From Acidovorax temperans (GTDB lineage: Bacteria > Pseudomonadota > Gammaproteobacteria > Burkholderiales > Burkholderiaceae_C), in NCBI RefSeq assembly GCF_006716905.1, contig NZ_VFPV01000003.1, positions 124,001-188,000 on the forward strand: a stretch of 64,000 nucleotides of DNA, written 5' to 3'. Position 1 is the first letter of the stretch, and every line of letters starts with the position of its first letter. This document shows, piece after piece, positions 27,116 through 36,712 of this stretch. Under the pieces are notes generated by a model that did no database searches, had not been told where the DNA came from, and worked only from the letters and a program-made list of their open reading frames with translations. The position numbers were made by a program, and so were the translations under genes.

Positions 27116-27418
27116 TTAACGGCGGGCCAGCAAAAAGCCCACGAGGGCGCCAACGGCCAAGGCGGCACCGGCCACGCGCCAAGGTTCGTCATGGGCGTAG
27201 CGGTCGGCAGCAATCGCTGCGTCCTTGGCTTGGCGAGCGGCGTCTTGCGCTGCACGAATGGCGGATTCACGGGCGGAGTGGATGCCGTCGTCCAGGCGTT
27301 GACGCAGCAGCTTGATCTCGGGAACGACGTCCAGGTCTTTGTTGGCCAGCAAGCCGCGCAAGTCAGACACCAGTTTCTCCAGTTCGCCTTGAGTGGTGAA
27401 GTGTTCAGATGTGTTCAT
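27116..27418 (-). CDS. DUF883/ElaB-YqjD family protein
   Basis: 100 residues. An Ala-rich helical region (EKLVSDLRGLLANK ... ARQAKDAAIAADRYAHDEPW) is followed by a C-terminal transmembrane helix ending GFLLARR. In E. coli such proteins are inner-membrane tail-anchored and associate with ribosomes in stationary phase. First gene of the trio; a purine-rich site (GGAAAT) precedes ATG. Confidence 0.85.
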   Translation of the reverse strand: MNTSEHFTTQGELEKLVSDLRGLLANKDLDVVPEIKLLRQRLDDGIHSARESAIRAAQDAARQAKDAAIAADRYAHDEPWRVAGAALAVGALVGFLLARR

Positions 27419-27604
27419 GGCATTTCCTTTTTAAAAAGACAAGTTGAGACCTAAACCTGCAAAGCACCAACGGTGTCCGCATTGGATGCTGACATCAATG
27501 AGGTAACCATTGGAAGTGTCCGTGTGAAAGCATCTTAGCGCCGCTACACCCTGCCAGCCTGTAGGACATCGTCGCGTAGGGTTACAAACTTTGCAGGGAG
27601 TTGA

Positions 27605-28711
27605 TCACCCACCCTGGCCGAGTAACTCTGCAACATGGTCAGCAATTGCCAGTGAACTGGTCAAGCCAGGGGATTCGATGCCGAAGAGGTTCACCAGGCC
27701 CGCGATGCCATGGTCTTGAGGGCCCTGGATACAGAAATCAGGCGCAGGCTCTCCGGGGCCATGAATTTTGGGCCTGATGCCCGCATAGCCGGGGACCAAT
27801 GCACCGTCGGGCAGCGCAGGCCAATATTTGCGCACTTCGGCGTAAAACGCATCGCCCCGGCGAGGATCGACTACCAGGTCATCTGCGGAGTCCACCCACT
27901 GCACATCTGGCCCAAATTTGGCCTGCCCGCCCAAGTCCAGCGTCAGATGCACGCCCAAGCCCGCCGCCTCGGGCACAGGGTAAACCAAATGGCTGAAGGG
28001 GGCCTTGCCAGAGAGGGTGAAGTAGTTGCCTTTGGCAAACCGTGGCTCGGGCACATGAACCGGATCCAAGCCGGCAAATTGCCGCGCAAGTTGAGGGGCG
28101 TGCAGCCCCGCCGCATTGATGAGCAAGCGGGTTCTCAAACGGGTACCATCAATCGCTACTAAATCAATAGCGCCTTGCGCAATACCGGCGTGCGCCAAGG
28201 CCGAATTCAATGCAACAAGCCCCCCCGCGTTCTCCAGGTCCCCCTGCAGCGACAACATCAGCCCGTGGCTGTCGATGATGCCGGTGCTGGGCGAAAACAA
28301 GGCAGCGACGCATTCCAGCGCGGGTTCCATGACCTGCGCCTGGGCTCGATCCAGCCATTGCAAGTCCGTGACACCATTGCTGAGCGCACGGTCGTAAATG
28401 CTTCGGAGGCCTTCGCGCTGCTCATCTGAAGTAGCCACCAGCAACTTGCCGCACCGCCGGTGCTCCACGCCACGCTCCTGGGCATAGGCATAAAGCTGCT
28501 GACGGCCTGCAACGCACAAGCGCGCCTTGAGCGAGCCGGTGGGGTAATAAAGGCCCGCATGGATGACTTCGCTGTTGCGGGAACTGGTACCTGTGCCGAT
28601 GGCATCTGCAGCTTCCAGCACCATCACTTCGAGCCCTTGCAAAGCAAGTTTTCGCGCGATAGCCAAACCCACTACACCCGCCCCGACCACCACACATTCC
28701 ACTTGATCCAT
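27605..28711 (-). CDS. FAD-dependent oxidoreductase, L-2-hydroxyglutarate oxidase-like
   Basis: 368 residues of the DAO family. N-terminal Rossmann fold [20 protein letters not shown], the [21 protein letters not shown] block characteristic of the LhgO group, and a C-terminal [21 protein letters not shown]. Likely oxidises a 2-hydroxy acid to the keto acid with electrons to quinone. The substrate is not proven. Followed on the same strand by a deacetylase-like gene 45 bp upstream. Confidence 0.85.
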   Translation of the reverse strand: MDQVECVVVGAGVVGLAIARKLALQGLEVMVLEAADAIGTGTSSRNSEVIHAGLYYPTGSLKARLCVAGRQQLYAYAQERGVEHRRCGKLLVATSDEQREGLRSIYDRALSNGVTDLQWLDRAQAQVMEPALECVAALFSPSTGIIDSHGLMLSLQGDLENAGGLVALNSALAHAGIAQGAIDLVAIDGTRLRTRLLINAAGLHAPQLARQFAGLDPVHVPEPRFAKGNYFTLSGKAPFSHLVYPVPEAAGLGVHLTLDLGGQAKFGPDVQWVDSADDLVVDPRRGDAFYAEVRKYWPALPDGALVPGYAGIRPKIHGPGEPAPDFCIQGPQDHGIAGLVNLFGIESPGLTSSLAIADHVAELLGQGG

Positions 28712-28756
28712 CGTTCCTCACCTTTTCTGTGGGTTCTGCTGTTTGTGGCTGCGGTC

Positions 28757-29797
28757 TCACCGACCCGCTTCAAAGCCGTGAATAACCTGGAGGGCGTTGG
28801 CACCCAGCTCGGTGGCTGCATACCCGCCTTCCAGCACCAGGGCTGTCGGCAGGCCCAGGCCTGCCAATCTGCGGCCCAGGGTTGAGAAGTCTTCCGTGGT
28901 CAGCGCAAATTGCGAGATGGGATCACCCACATAGGTGTCCAGCCCCAACGACACCACCAAGGCATCGGGAGCATATTGAGAAATGCGAATGCAGGCCGCA
29001 TCTAGGGCCGCAAACCACTTCGCGACGGAGCTGCCTGCGGGCAGCGGCAGGTTCAGGTTGAAACCCAACCCGGCGCCCTCGCCCTGTTCGTCCGCATGCC
29101 CCAGATAAAAAGGGTATTCGGTCAGCGGGTCGCCATGGATGCTGATGAAAAGCACATCTGCGCGCTGGTAGAAGATGCTCTGCGTGCCGTTACCGTGGTG
29201 GTAGTCCACGTCGAGCACAACCACCCGTTTGGCTCCTTGGTCTAACAAAGTCTGGACGGCCACCGCTGCGTTGTTCAGAAAGCAGTAGCCGCCCATGAAA
29301 TCAGGGCCGGCATGGTGGCCCGGTGGTCGGGTGCAGCAAAATGCTGCGGGCGCGCCTGCGGCTATGCGCATGGCGGCACTGGCTGCGGCATCTGCGCCCG
29401 CTTTGGCTGCTTCCCAGGTACCTTGGGCCAAGGGCGTTCCGTTGTCCATCGAGTAGAGGCCCAGCTTGGCAATGAAGTTGGTGGGTTCCACATCACTGCG
29501 CAATGTGCGCACGGGCCAGACCGATGGGAATGGTTGCGTGGTGGCGTTGACCGGGTCCAGCGCCACCCACTGCACCCAGGCGGATGCCAAAAAGTCGAGG
29601 TAGCGCTGACTATGTACCTTTTTTAGCGCTCCTGTGGCATCTGTGTCGGGGGCCAGCAGCTTGTAGCCCGCCTGGCGCAGTGCCTGCTCCACGTAATCGG
29701 CGCGCGCGGGTTTCTCAAAGCAGTCCACGCGATTGCCACGAAAAAACTCGTGTGCCGGAGCGTGCAGGTGATGTAGTGGGTTATGAAAGCTGATCAT
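28757..29797 (-). CDS. Histone-deacetylase-family amidohydrolase
   Basis: 346 residues from ATG 29797 (MISFHNPLHHLHAPAHEFFRG). Zinc hydrolase with PPGHHAGPDFMGGYCFLNNAA, DVDYHHGNGTQSIFY and LGLDTYVGDP, carrying the conserved His pair and Asp ligands. In bacteria this group includes acetylpolyamine amidohydrolases; the substrate here is unknown. It probably shares a transcript with the oxidoreductase at 27605. Confidence 0.88.
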   Translation of the reverse strand: MISFHNPLHHLHAPAHEFFRGNRVDCFEKPARADYVEQALRQAGYKLLAPDTDATGALKKVHSQRYLDFLASAWVQWVALDPVNATTQPFPSVWPVRTLRSDVEPTNFIAKLGLYSMDNGTPLAQGTWEAAKAGADAAASAAMRIAAGAPAAFCCTRPPGHHAGPDFMGGYCFLNNAAVAVQTLLDQGAKRVVVLDVDYHHGNGTQSIFYQRADVLFISIHGDPLTEYPFYLGHADEQGEGAGLGFNLNLPLPAGSSVAKWFAALDAACIRISQYAPDALVVSLGLDTYVGDPISQFALTTEDFSTLGRRLAGLGLPTALVLEGGYAATELGANALQVIHGFEAGR

Positions 29798-29957
29798 GTG
29801 GTGGCTCCGCCGCGATTGGCACCCAGTAGCCCTTCTGAGCAGGCGTGCATCTGGTGCAAAACGAAAGCGAACATTTGTTGAGACAGGCGCTTGATCATTG
29901 TGCCTGCAACCTGCCCCTGTCCCGAGCACGCCAACGTGTCTCTGTGAAGACACAAAG

Positions 29958-29990
29958 AAAAAAGCGCCTTGCAATGCTGCAAGGCGCTTT
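29958..29990 (-). terminator. Terminator after the tRNA-Val genes
   Basis: Stem AAAGCGCCTTGCA / TGCAAGGCGCTTT (13 bp), 4-nt loop, followed on the minus strand by six T. It lies just past the 3' end of the first tRNA. Confidence 0.9.
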
Positions 29991-29996
29991 TGAATT

Positions 29997-30071
29997 TGGT
30001 GGGTGATACATGGATCGAACATGTGACCCCTGCCGTGTGAAGGCAGTGCTCTACCGCTGAGCTAATCACCC
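29997..30071 (-). tRNA. tRNA-Val (CAC), copy 1
   Basis: 75 nt with encoded CCA. Acceptor stem GGGTGAT/ATCACCC, D-arm TTAGCTCAGCGGTAGAGC, anticodon stem CTGCC/GGCAG with loop TTCACAC (anticodon CAC, codon GUG), T-arm with GTTCGATCC. Identical to the copy at 30119-30193. Confidence 0.96.
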
Positions 30072-30118
30072 GTTGCGCTGCCCCAAGATTTGGGCAACAC
30101 ATCAATCAAAACTGCAAA

Positions 30119-30193
30119 TGGTGGGTGATACATGGATCGAACATGTGACCCCTGCCGTGTGAAGGCAGTGCTCTACCGCTGAGCTAATCACCC
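30119..30193 (-). tRNA. tRNA-Val (CAC), copy 2
   Basis: Same 75-nt sequence as 29997-30071, 47 bp away, in the same direction. Probably one transcript with a shared terminator at 29958-29990. Confidence 0.96.
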
Positions 30194-30224
30194 GTTTGCG
30201 TCAAGCCTTAGATTATGGCACAAA

Positions 30225-30941
30225 TTAAACGGTCGCCGACAATTTTCGCCAAATTGTTTTGCCACCGCTGGATTTATCGATCTGCGTCATGACGTCTTCA
30301 TGCGCGGCCAATTCCTGCTCATTGGCCGTGATGACCTGCAGCGTGAAACGGCTCAGGTCGACTTGTGCCGAGGCTCCGCCCTCCGCGCCTTCCTGCGCGT
30401 CGTCCACGATGAGCAACGCATCCTGGCCGCGGGTCAGGTTGATGTAGACGTCGGCCAACAGTTCTGCGTCCAGCAAGGCTCCGTGCAGCGTGCGGCCCGA
30501 GTTGTCGACGCCAAGGCGGTCACACAGTGCATCCAGGGAGTTGCGCTTGCCCGGATACATCTCCTTGGCCATGGCCAGGGTGTCCGTGATGCTGGCCACA
30601 TAGGTGCTGAAGGGCGCCCGCCCGGTCAACTCCAGTTCCTTGTTGAGGAAGCCCACGTCGAACGCCGCGTTGTGGATGATGATCTCGGCGCCCTGCAAAT
30701 AGTCCAAGATTTGGGGGGCCACATCGGCGAACTTCGGCTTGTCCTTCAGGAACTCGTTGCTGATGCCGTGAACCTTGAGCGCATCTTCATGGCTGTCGCG
30801 CCCTGGGTTGAAGTACAGGTGCAGGTTGTTGCCCGTGAGCTTGCGGTTGAGCAGCTCCACGCACCCCAATTCGATGATGCGGTCACCACCCTCGGCCGAA
30901 AGGCCGGTGGTTTCCGTGTCCAGAACAATCTGGCGGGACAT
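30225..30941 (-). CDS. dnaQ: DNA polymerase III epsilon subunit (proofreading exonuclease)
   Basis: 238 residues. 3'-5' exonuclease of the replicative polymerase. Exo motifs: ExoI QIVLDTETTGL, ExoII HNAAFDVGFLN, ExoIII HGALLDAELLADVY. Start at ATG 30941 overlaps the fdx stop (ATGA), so it is coupled to the end of the isc cluster. Confidence 0.95.
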   Translation of the reverse strand: MSRQIVLDTETTGLSAEGGDRIIELGCVELLNRKLTGNNLHLYFNPGRDSHEDALKVHGISNEFLKDKPKFADVAPQILDYLQGAEIIIHNAAFDVGFLNKELELTGRAPFSTYVASITDTLAMAKEMYPGKRNSLDALCDRLGVDNSGRTLHGALLDAELLADVYINLTRGQDALLIVDDAQEGAEGGASAQVDLSRFTLQVITANEQELAAHEDVMTQIDKSSGGKTIWRKLSATV

Positions 30942-31279
30942 CAGTGGTTTTCCTTGGCGTGGTTGATCGTGTACTTGGGAATCTCGATGACCAGGTCTTT
31001 CTGGGCCAGGATGGCCTGGCACGACAGGCGCGACTGCGGCTCCAGACCCCACGCGCGATCCAGCAGGTCTTCTTCCTCTTCTTCCGCTGCGTTCAAAGAA
31101 GCCAGCCCCTCGCGCACGATCACATGGCAGGTGGTGCAGGCGCAACTCATATCGCAGGCGTGCTCAATGTTGATCTGGTTGTCCAGCAAAGCCTCGCAAA
31201 TGGATGTACCTGCGGGGGCCGTGATTTCGGTGCCTGCGGGGCAGTATTCTGGATGGGGAAGAATTTTGATGACGGGCAT
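30941..31279 (-). CDS. fdx: ISC-type 2Fe-2S ferredoxin
   Basis: 112 residues. Electron donor for iron-sulfur cluster assembly on IscU. Cluster Cys in CDMSCACTTCH and the distal Cys in SRLSCQA. The acidic stretch EEEEEDLLD is typical of ISC ferredoxins. Last gene of the hscB-hscA-fdx segment, 23 bp after hscA. Confidence 0.95.
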   Translation of the reverse strand: MPVIKILPHPEYCPAGTEITAPAGTSICEALLDNQINIEHACDMSCACTTCHVIVREGLASLNAAEEEEEDLLDRAWGLEPQSRLSCQAILAQKDLVIEIPKYTINHAKENH

Positions 31280-31302
31280 GGCGTCTGGTTCAGTGCTTGG
31301 TA

Positions 31303-33165
31303 TTAGAGGGATTGGACATTCTTGCCGGCCAGTGCCTGCTGAATGCCTCGGTTCATCCGTTGTGCTGCGAAAGGTTCGGTACCTTTGGCCAATGCTTCGG
31401 TCGCCGCTTCGATGACTGCTGCATCCTCCGATTGGAGCTGCTCGCGCAGGGTCTGCATCAGCGCGTCAATGCCAGCACGCTCCTGCGCTGTGAGCAGATC
31501 ACCATCAGCATCCAGTGCACTTTGGGTGGCCATCAGCATGCGGTCCGCGTCTACCCGGGCTTCCACCACGGCGCGGGCGCGCATATCTTGCGCAGCGGTG
31601 GCAAAACCGTCTTGCAGCATGCGCGCGATTTGCTCATCCGAGAGGCCATACGACGGCTTCACATCAATGCGCGCTTCCACACCGCTGCCCTGCTCTTTCG
31701 CACTGACGGACAAAAGGCCATCCGCATCCACCGTGAACGTCACCCGAATGCGGGCAGCACCGGCCGCCATGGGCGGAATGCCCCGCAGTTCAAAGCGCGC
31801 GAGACTGCGGCAGTCTTGCACCAGATCACGCTCTCCCTGCACCACATGGATGGCGAGAGCGGTTTGCCCATCTTTGTAGGTGGTGAAGTCCTGTGCCTTG
31901 GCCGTGGGGATGGTTTCATTGCGAGCCACGATCCGTTCCACCAGGCCGCCCATGGTTTCAATGCCCAGCGACAGGGGGATCACGTCCAGCAACAGCAAGT
32001 CGCCTGCGGTGTTGTTCCCAGCGAGCTGGTTGGCCTGGATGGCTGCGCCGAGCGCCACGACCTCGTCAGGGTTCAGGTTGGTCAGTGGTTCACGGCCGAA
32101 AAATTCGGCCACAGCACGTTGAACCTGCGGCATGCGGGTCGAGCCGCCCACCATCACAACGCCCTTCACCTCTTCACGTTCAAGCTGGGCGTCGCGCAGT
32201 GCTCTGCGCACAGCTGCCATGGAGCGCGCGGTGAGCGCGGCAGTGGCTGCGTCAAAATCAGCGCGATTCACATCAAATTGCACGCTACCGCCCGACAGAT
32301 CAGCGCTAAATGCTACTTTTTCTGTAGCAGTCAAGGCTTCCTTGCAAGCGCGCGCCGCCAGCCGAATGGCTGCTTTGTCTGCAGGGCTCTGGACCTTGCA
32401 ACCAGTTTGGGACACCACCCAATCGGCCAACGCCGCATCGTAGTCGTCCCCCCCCAAGGCAGAATCGCCGCCGGTGGCAATCACTTCGAACACACCCTGC
32501 GTCAGTCGCAGGATAGAGATATCGAAGGTACCGCCGCCCAGGTCATACACCGCATACACACCCTCGCTGGCATTGTCCAAACCGTAGGCAATGGCAGCGG
32601 CGGTGGGTTCGTTGATAAGGCGTAGCAGATTGATGCCTGCCAGCTTGGCTGCATCCTTGGTCGCTTGGCGCTGGGCATCGTCGAAGTACGCAGGCACCGT
32701 GATGACAGCGCCGTACAAATCATCGTTGAAGGTGTCTTCCGCCCGATAGCGCAGTGTGGCCAGGATCTCGGCGCTGACCTCCACGGGGGTTTTCACGCCA
32801 TCGGCCGTGGAAATGCTGACCATGCCGCCTTCTGCTGACTGCACAAACTCATAGGGCAATTGCCCGGCTTGTGCCACATCTTGCAACCCGCGGCCCATGA
32901 AGCGCTTGACCGACGCAATCGTGTTGCCCGCATCACTGGCTTGGGCGGCAACAGCCTGGTAGCCAATCTGGCGCCCACCTTGCCCCAGATAACGCACTAC
33001 GGAGGGCAACAGCACGCGGCCTTCGCTGTCGGGCAGGCATTCAGCCACGCCGTTGCGAACGGCTGCCACCAGGGAGTGCGTGGTTCCCAGATCAATACCC
33101 ACCGCAATGCGGCGCTGATGGGGGTCGGGGGACTGTCCGGGCTCGGAGATCTGCAAAAGCGCCAT
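31303..33165 (-). CDS. hscA: Hsp70-type chaperone HscA for Fe-S assembly
   Basis: 620 residues. The ATPase domain ([36 protein letters not shown]) and substrate-binding domain ([17 protein letters not shown]) are intact. With HscB it helps release clusters from IscU. It sits between hscB and fdx, as in other isc operons. Confidence 0.95.
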   Translation of the reverse strand: MALLQISEPGQSPDPHQRRIAVGIDLGTTHSLVAAVRNGVAECLPDSEGRVLLPSVVRYLGQGGRQIGYQAVAAQASDAGNTIASVKRFMGRGLQDVAQAGQLPYEFVQSAEGGMVSISTADGVKTPVEVSAEILATLRYRAEDTFNDDLYGAVITVPAYFDDAQRQATKDAAKLAGINLLRLINEPTAAAIAYGLDNASEGVYAVYDLGGGTFDISILRLTQGVFEVIATGGDSALGGDDYDAALADWVVSQTGCKVQSPADKAAIRLAARACKEALTATEKVAFSADLSGGSVQFDVNRADFDAATAALTARSMAAVRRALRDAQLEREEVKGVVMVGGSTRMPQVQRAVAEFFGREPLTNLNPDEVVALGAAIQANQLAGNNTAGDLLLLDVIPLSLGIETMGGLVERIVARNETIPTAKAQDFTTYKDGQTALAIHVVQGERDLVQDCRSLARFELRGIPPMAAGAARIRVTFTVDADGLLSVSAKEQGSGVEARIDVKPSYGLSDEQIARMLQDGFATAAQDMRARAVVEARVDADRMLMATQSALDADGDLLTAQERAGIDALMQTLREQLQSEDAAVIEAATEALAKGTEPFAAQRMNRGIQQALAGKNVQSL

Positions 33166-33230
33166 GGAATTCGTTTGTTCTACGTGAGTGACCTTGGCAC
33201 GTTGACCAAAGGTCGAAAAGGTAACAGCTG

Positions 33231-33749
33231 CTATTGTCCCAGTTGCTCGCGCCGGCGATCGATATCGTCGGCAAATCGCGCAATGAACATGAGGGCTCTC
33301 ACTTGCTGCGCGGCCGCCGGGTAATCACCTTGTTGGTCAATCAGCGCTTCACACCGCGCCAAACCTGCTTTGCGTGCCTGCATGACCTCATCTTCCAGAG
33401 CATCCACAGCAGCCGGGGTTGAGGCATCTTCCAGGGCTTCGCGCCATTCCATTTGCTGCATCAGAAACGCAGGGGGCATGGCGGTGTTGTCGTGGGCCTG
33501 GATAGGCGCCCCATGGAGCTCGCACAGGTAGGCTGCGCGCCGCAGCGGATCTTTCAAGCGCTGGTACGCCTCGTTGATGCGCACTGACCACTGCATCGCC
33601 ACCCGCTGGGCTGCGAGACCTTGCGCCGCAAATTTGTCGGGGTGGGCTTCTTTCTGGAGTTCTTTCCAGCGGGCATCCAGGGTCGCCCGGTCTTGAGCAA
33701 AGCGCTCAGGTACACCAAAGAGTTCAAAGTCATTGGATTGCAGGTTCAT
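33231..33749 (-). CDS. hscB: J-domain co-chaperone HscB
   Basis: 172 residues. The N-terminal J-domain contains the HPD triad (KEAHPDKFA) and the C-terminal helical domain binds IscU. It delivers IscU to HscA. Separated from iscA by a 103-bp gap that contains an intrinsic terminator, unlike the tight spacing of the other genes. Confidence 0.93.
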   Translation of the reverse strand: MNLQSNDFELFGVPERFAQDRATLDARWKELQKEAHPDKFAAQGLAAQRVAMQWSVRINEAYQRLKDPLRRAAYLCELHGAPIQAHDNTAMPPAFLMQQMEWREALEDASTPAAVDALEDEVMQARKAGLARCEALIDQQGDYPAAAQQVRALMFIARFADDIDRRREQLGQ

Positions 33750-33785
33750 GCTGCAGTGCTCGCAGAAAGATCAGTCGTGCTCAAG

Positions 33786-33819
33786 AAAAAACCGCCAACA
33801 CACAGTGCGCTGGCGGTTT
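33786..33819 (-). terminator. Intrinsic terminator inside the isc cluster, between iscA and hscB
   Basis: Minus-strand stem AAACCGCCA / TGGCGGTTT (9 bp) with a 13-nt loop, followed by T-rich TTTC. Lies between the iscA stop and the hscB start, so it should reduce transcription of hscBA-fdx from the iscR promoter. Confidence 0.85.
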
Positions 33820-33852
33820 CATGGGGGACAGCCAAGCCGGAAGGCCTGTGTG

Positions 33853-34176
33853 TCAAACGCGGAAGCTCTCTCCACAGCCGCAGCGGTCGCGCTCGTTGGG
33901 GTTGTTGAACTTGAAGCCTTCGTTGAGGCCTTCACGCACAAAATCCAACTCTGTCCCGTCGATGTAGGCCAAGCTCTTGGGGTCGATCAACACCTTGACG
34001 CCGTGGTTCTCGAAGACCACGTCCTCAGGCTCCGACTCGTCCACGTACTCCAGCTTGTAGGCCAAGCCCGAGCAGCCAGTGGTCTTGACTCCTAGGCGCA
34101 CACCCAGGCCCTTGCCGCGGCGGGCAAGGTACCTGCTGACATGGCGTGCCGCCGCTTCTGTGAGGGTAATGGCCAT
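33853..34176 (-). CDS. iscA: A-type Fe-S carrier IscA
   Basis: 107 residues. Three conserved Cys in TTGCSGLAY and CGCGESF. Carries Fe-S clusters or iron to target apoproteins. 4 bp after iscU. Confidence 0.95.
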   Translation of the reverse strand: MAITLTEAAARHVSRYLARRGKGLGVRLGVKTTGCSGLAYKLEYVDESEPEDVVFENHGVKVLIDPKSLAYIDGTELDFVREGLNEGFKFNNPNERDRCGCGESFRV

Positions 34177-34180
34177 TGCT

Positions 34181-34576
34181 TCAGGCTGCAGGGGTAGCGT
34201 GCTTGGCTTTGTAATCGTTCACGGCTGCCTTGATGGCATCTTCCGCGAGGATGGAGCAGTGGATCTTCACGGGCGGCAGCGCCAACTCTTCAGCGATCAC
34301 GCTGTTCTTCAGGGCCGCTGCTTCGTCCAGGGTCTTGCCCTTCACCCACTCCGTCACCAGCGACGAAGAAGCAATCGCAGAGCCGCAGCCGTAGGTCTTG
34401 AAGCGCGCGTCTTCAATCACACCCGTCTGGGGGTTCACCTTGATCTGCAGCTTCATCACATCACCGCAGGCAGGCGCACCCACCATGCCGGTGCCTACCG
34501 ACTCATCACCCTTGTCGAAAGAACCCACGTTACGGGGATTCTCGTAATGGTCAACCACTTTTTCAGAATAAGCCAT
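34181..34576 (-). CDS. iscU: Fe-S cluster scaffold IscU
   Basis: 131 residues from ATG 34576 ([16 protein letters not shown]). Cluster ligands in [22 protein letters not shown] and [11 protein letters not shown]; the LPPVK motif read by HscA is present. Thirty-two bp after iscS. Confidence 0.96.
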   Translation of the reverse strand: MAYSEKVVDHYENPRNVGSFDKGDESVGTGMVGAPACGDVMKLQIKVNPQTGVIEDARFKTYGCGSAIASSSLVTEWVKGKTLDEAAALKNSVIAEELALPPVKIHCSILAEDAIKAAVNDYKAKHATPAA

Positions 34577-34608
34577 GGCAAGTCCTCTTAGGTCGTTTCG
34601 GGGCGCGA

Positions 34609-35823
34609 TCAGTGCGCAGCCCACTGGATGGTGCTGAGATCGACGCCATCCTTGTACATCTCCCACAAGGGGCTGAGTTCACGCAGACGGGCTACGTTTT
34701 CACGGATGGTGGAGATCGCGTAATCAATTTCTTCTTCGGTCGTAAAACGGCCGATGGTCATGCGCAGGCTGCTGTGTGCCAGCTCGTCGCTGCGGCCCAG
34801 GGCGCGCAACACATAGCTGGGCTCCAGGCTTGCCGAGGTACAGGCCGAGCCTGAAGACACAGCCAAGCCCTTGATGCCCATGATCAACGATTCGCCTTCG
34901 ACGAAGTTGAAGCTCATGTTCAGGTTCTGCGGCACACGGCGCTCCATGCTGCCGTTGATGAACACTTGCTCGATGTCCTTCAGACCGTCGAGCAGACGCT
35001 GTTGCAATGCGCGGGCCTTGGCATTGCTCTCGGCCATTTCTTCCTTGGCGATGCGGAAGGCTTCACCCATACCCACGATCTGGTGCGTAGGCAAGGTGCC
35101 CGAGCGCATGCCGCGCTCGTGACCACCACCATGCATCTGGGCTTCCAGACGCACGCGAGGCTTGCGGCGCACGTAGAGGGCGCCCACGCCCTTGGGGCCG
35201 TAGGTCTTGTGGGCGGTCATGCTCATCAGGTCGATGGGCAGCACGTTCATGTCGATCTCGACGCGGCCTGTGGCCTGCGCTGCATCCACATGCAGCAAGA
35301 TGCCCTTTTCGCGGCAGAGGGCGCCGATCGCAGGAATGTCCTGGATCACACCGATTTCGTTGTTCACGAAGAGGATGCTGATCAGGATGGTGTCAGGGCG
35401 GATGGCAGCCTTCAGGGCGTCCATGCTCACCAGGCCATCTTCCTGCACATCCAGGTAAGTCACTTCAAAACCTTGGCGTTCCAGTTCACGCATGGTGTCC
35501 AGAACAGCCTTGTGTTCTGTCTTGAGCGTGATCAGGTGCTTGCCCTTGCCTTTGTAGAACTGGGCAGCGCCCTTCAGGGCCAGATTGATCGATTCAGTAG
35601 CGCCACTGGTCCACACGATTTCACGGGGGTCCGCACCGATCAGGTCGGCCACTTGGGCGCGCGCCTTCTCCACGGCCTCTTCCGCTTCCCAGCCCCAGGC
35701 GTGGCTGCGGGAAGCGGGGTTGCCAAAGTGCTCGCGCAACCAAGGGATCATCGCGTCCACCACGCGGGGGTCCACGGGGGTGGTGGCGCCGTAGTCGAGA
35801 TAGATAGGAAAGTGTGGGGTCAT
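34609..35823 (-). CDS. iscS: Cysteine desulfurase IscS
   Basis: 404 residues from ATG 35823. PLP-dependent removal of sulfur from cysteine for IscU and thio-modification of tRNA. PLP Lys in [11 protein letters not shown], active Cys in [17 protein letters not shown]. Length is as usual. The frame extends upstream to 35862, but family alignment favours [12 protein letters not shown]. Confidence 0.96.
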   Translation of the reverse strand: MTPHFPIYLDYGATTPVDPRVVDAMIPWLREHFGNPASRSHAWGWEAEEAVEKARAQVADLIGADPREIVWTSGATESINLALKGAAQFYKGKGKHLITLKTEHKAVLDTMRELERQGFEVTYLDVQEDGLVSMDALKAAIRPDTILISILFVNNEIGVIQDIPAIGALCREKGILLHVDAAQATGRVEIDMNVLPIDLMSMTAHKTYGPKGVGALYVRRKPRVRLEAQMHGGGHERGMRSGTLPTHQIVGMGEAFRIAKEEMAESNAKARALQQRLLDGLKDIEQVFINGSMERRVPQNLNMSFNFVEGESLIMGIKGLAVSSGSACTSASLEPSYVLRALGRSDELAHSSLRMTIGRFTTEEEIDYAISTIRENVARLRELSPLWEMYKDGVDLSTIQWAAH

Positions 35824-35933
35824 GTTGATGGCTGGCTCAGTTGCGTTTCTGGCTGGCAGCAAAAACGGTTGTCAAAAACAGGTAAACGTACAGGGCGCTG
35901 CTGGCCTTTGAGGCCAAGCGCCTCGCATGGCTG

Positions 35934-36470
35934 TCAGGATTTGGCGAATGCGTTGCCCAGCGCGAACACGGAGTTCGGGGCATTCACGCGGATCGGCTTG
36001 ACCACAGGCGTGGTGGAAATAGCGCGGCGCACGATAGGCTTGTCTTCAATTTGCACGCCCTTGGCAAGCTGCTCGTCCACCAGCTTTTGCAGCGTGACGG
36101 AGTCCAGAAACTCCACCATGCGCTGATTCAGCGAAGCCCACAGCTCGTGCGTCATGCAACGGCCAGCTTCACCCAGGCAGTTCTCTTTGCCGCCGCACTG
36201 TGTGGCGTCGATGGGCTCATCCACAGACACAATGATGTCGGCCACGGTGATCTCACCAGCCTTGCGGGCCAGCGTGTAGCCGCCGCCGGGGCCACGGGTG
36301 GACTCGACCAGTTCATGACGGCGAAGTTTGCCGAACAGCTGCTCAAGATAAGACAGGGAGATTTGCTGGCGCTGGCTGATGGCCGCCAGCGTGACGGGAC
36401 CATTGTTTTGGCGCAGGGCCAAATCGATCATCGCGGTGACCGCGAACCGGCCTTTGGTGGTGAGACGCAT
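35934..36470 (-). CDS. iscR: Rrf2-family Fe-S regulator IscR
   Basis: 178 residues from ATG 36470, preceded by GGAGCT. A winged helix (MRLTTKGRFAVTAMIDLA ... ISLSYLEQLFGKLRRHELV) and three cluster-ligand Cys (CGGKENCLGEAGRC). Senses cluster supply and represses the isc operon when holo. The C-terminal tail is longer than in E. coli. First gene of the operon. Confidence 0.95.
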   Translation of the reverse strand: MRLTTKGRFAVTAMIDLALRQNNGPVTLAAISQRQQISLSYLEQLFGKLRRHELVESTRGPGGGYTLARKAGEITVADIIVSVDEPIDATQCGGKENCLGEAGRCMTHELWASLNQRMVEFLDSVTLQKLVDEQLAKGVQIEDKPIVRRAISTTPVVKPIRVNAPNSVFALGNAFAKS

Positions 36471-36622
36471 GGAAAGCTCCTTGTGCTGAGGCTCGTTCGT
36501 TAAAGAAACTGCCTGCGCTGGCAAATGGTCAGCACGGGCACCGTCTCCGCCCCTTACTCCGCTCAGCCTTGCCTGTCACGGAGCCCTTCATCGTTGGGCT
36601 TTGTTGTTGAGTATTTTGTAAG

Positions 36623-36660
36623 AGTATATCACAAATCCCTATCGAATTGCTCAGGTTAAA
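36623..36660 (-). promoter_or_regulatory. Probable iscR promoter
   Basis: Extended -10 (TGTGATATACT, with TATACT at 36623-36628 on the minus strand) about 150 bp upstream of iscR. No good -35. A weak dyad CCTGA...TAGGG just upstream may be a degenerate IscR site; a canonical type 1 site was not found. Confidence 0.4.
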
Positions 36661-36712
36661 AAACCAACGGGTCACAATTCCCCCTGATCCGTATTGACGT
36701 CGGCAAAGCGGA

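Noticed and set aside
29997-30193. Two near-identical blocks considered as a CRISPR-like or IS repeat
   Set aside because: Each block folds as a complete tRNA-Val with anticodon CAC and CCA end.
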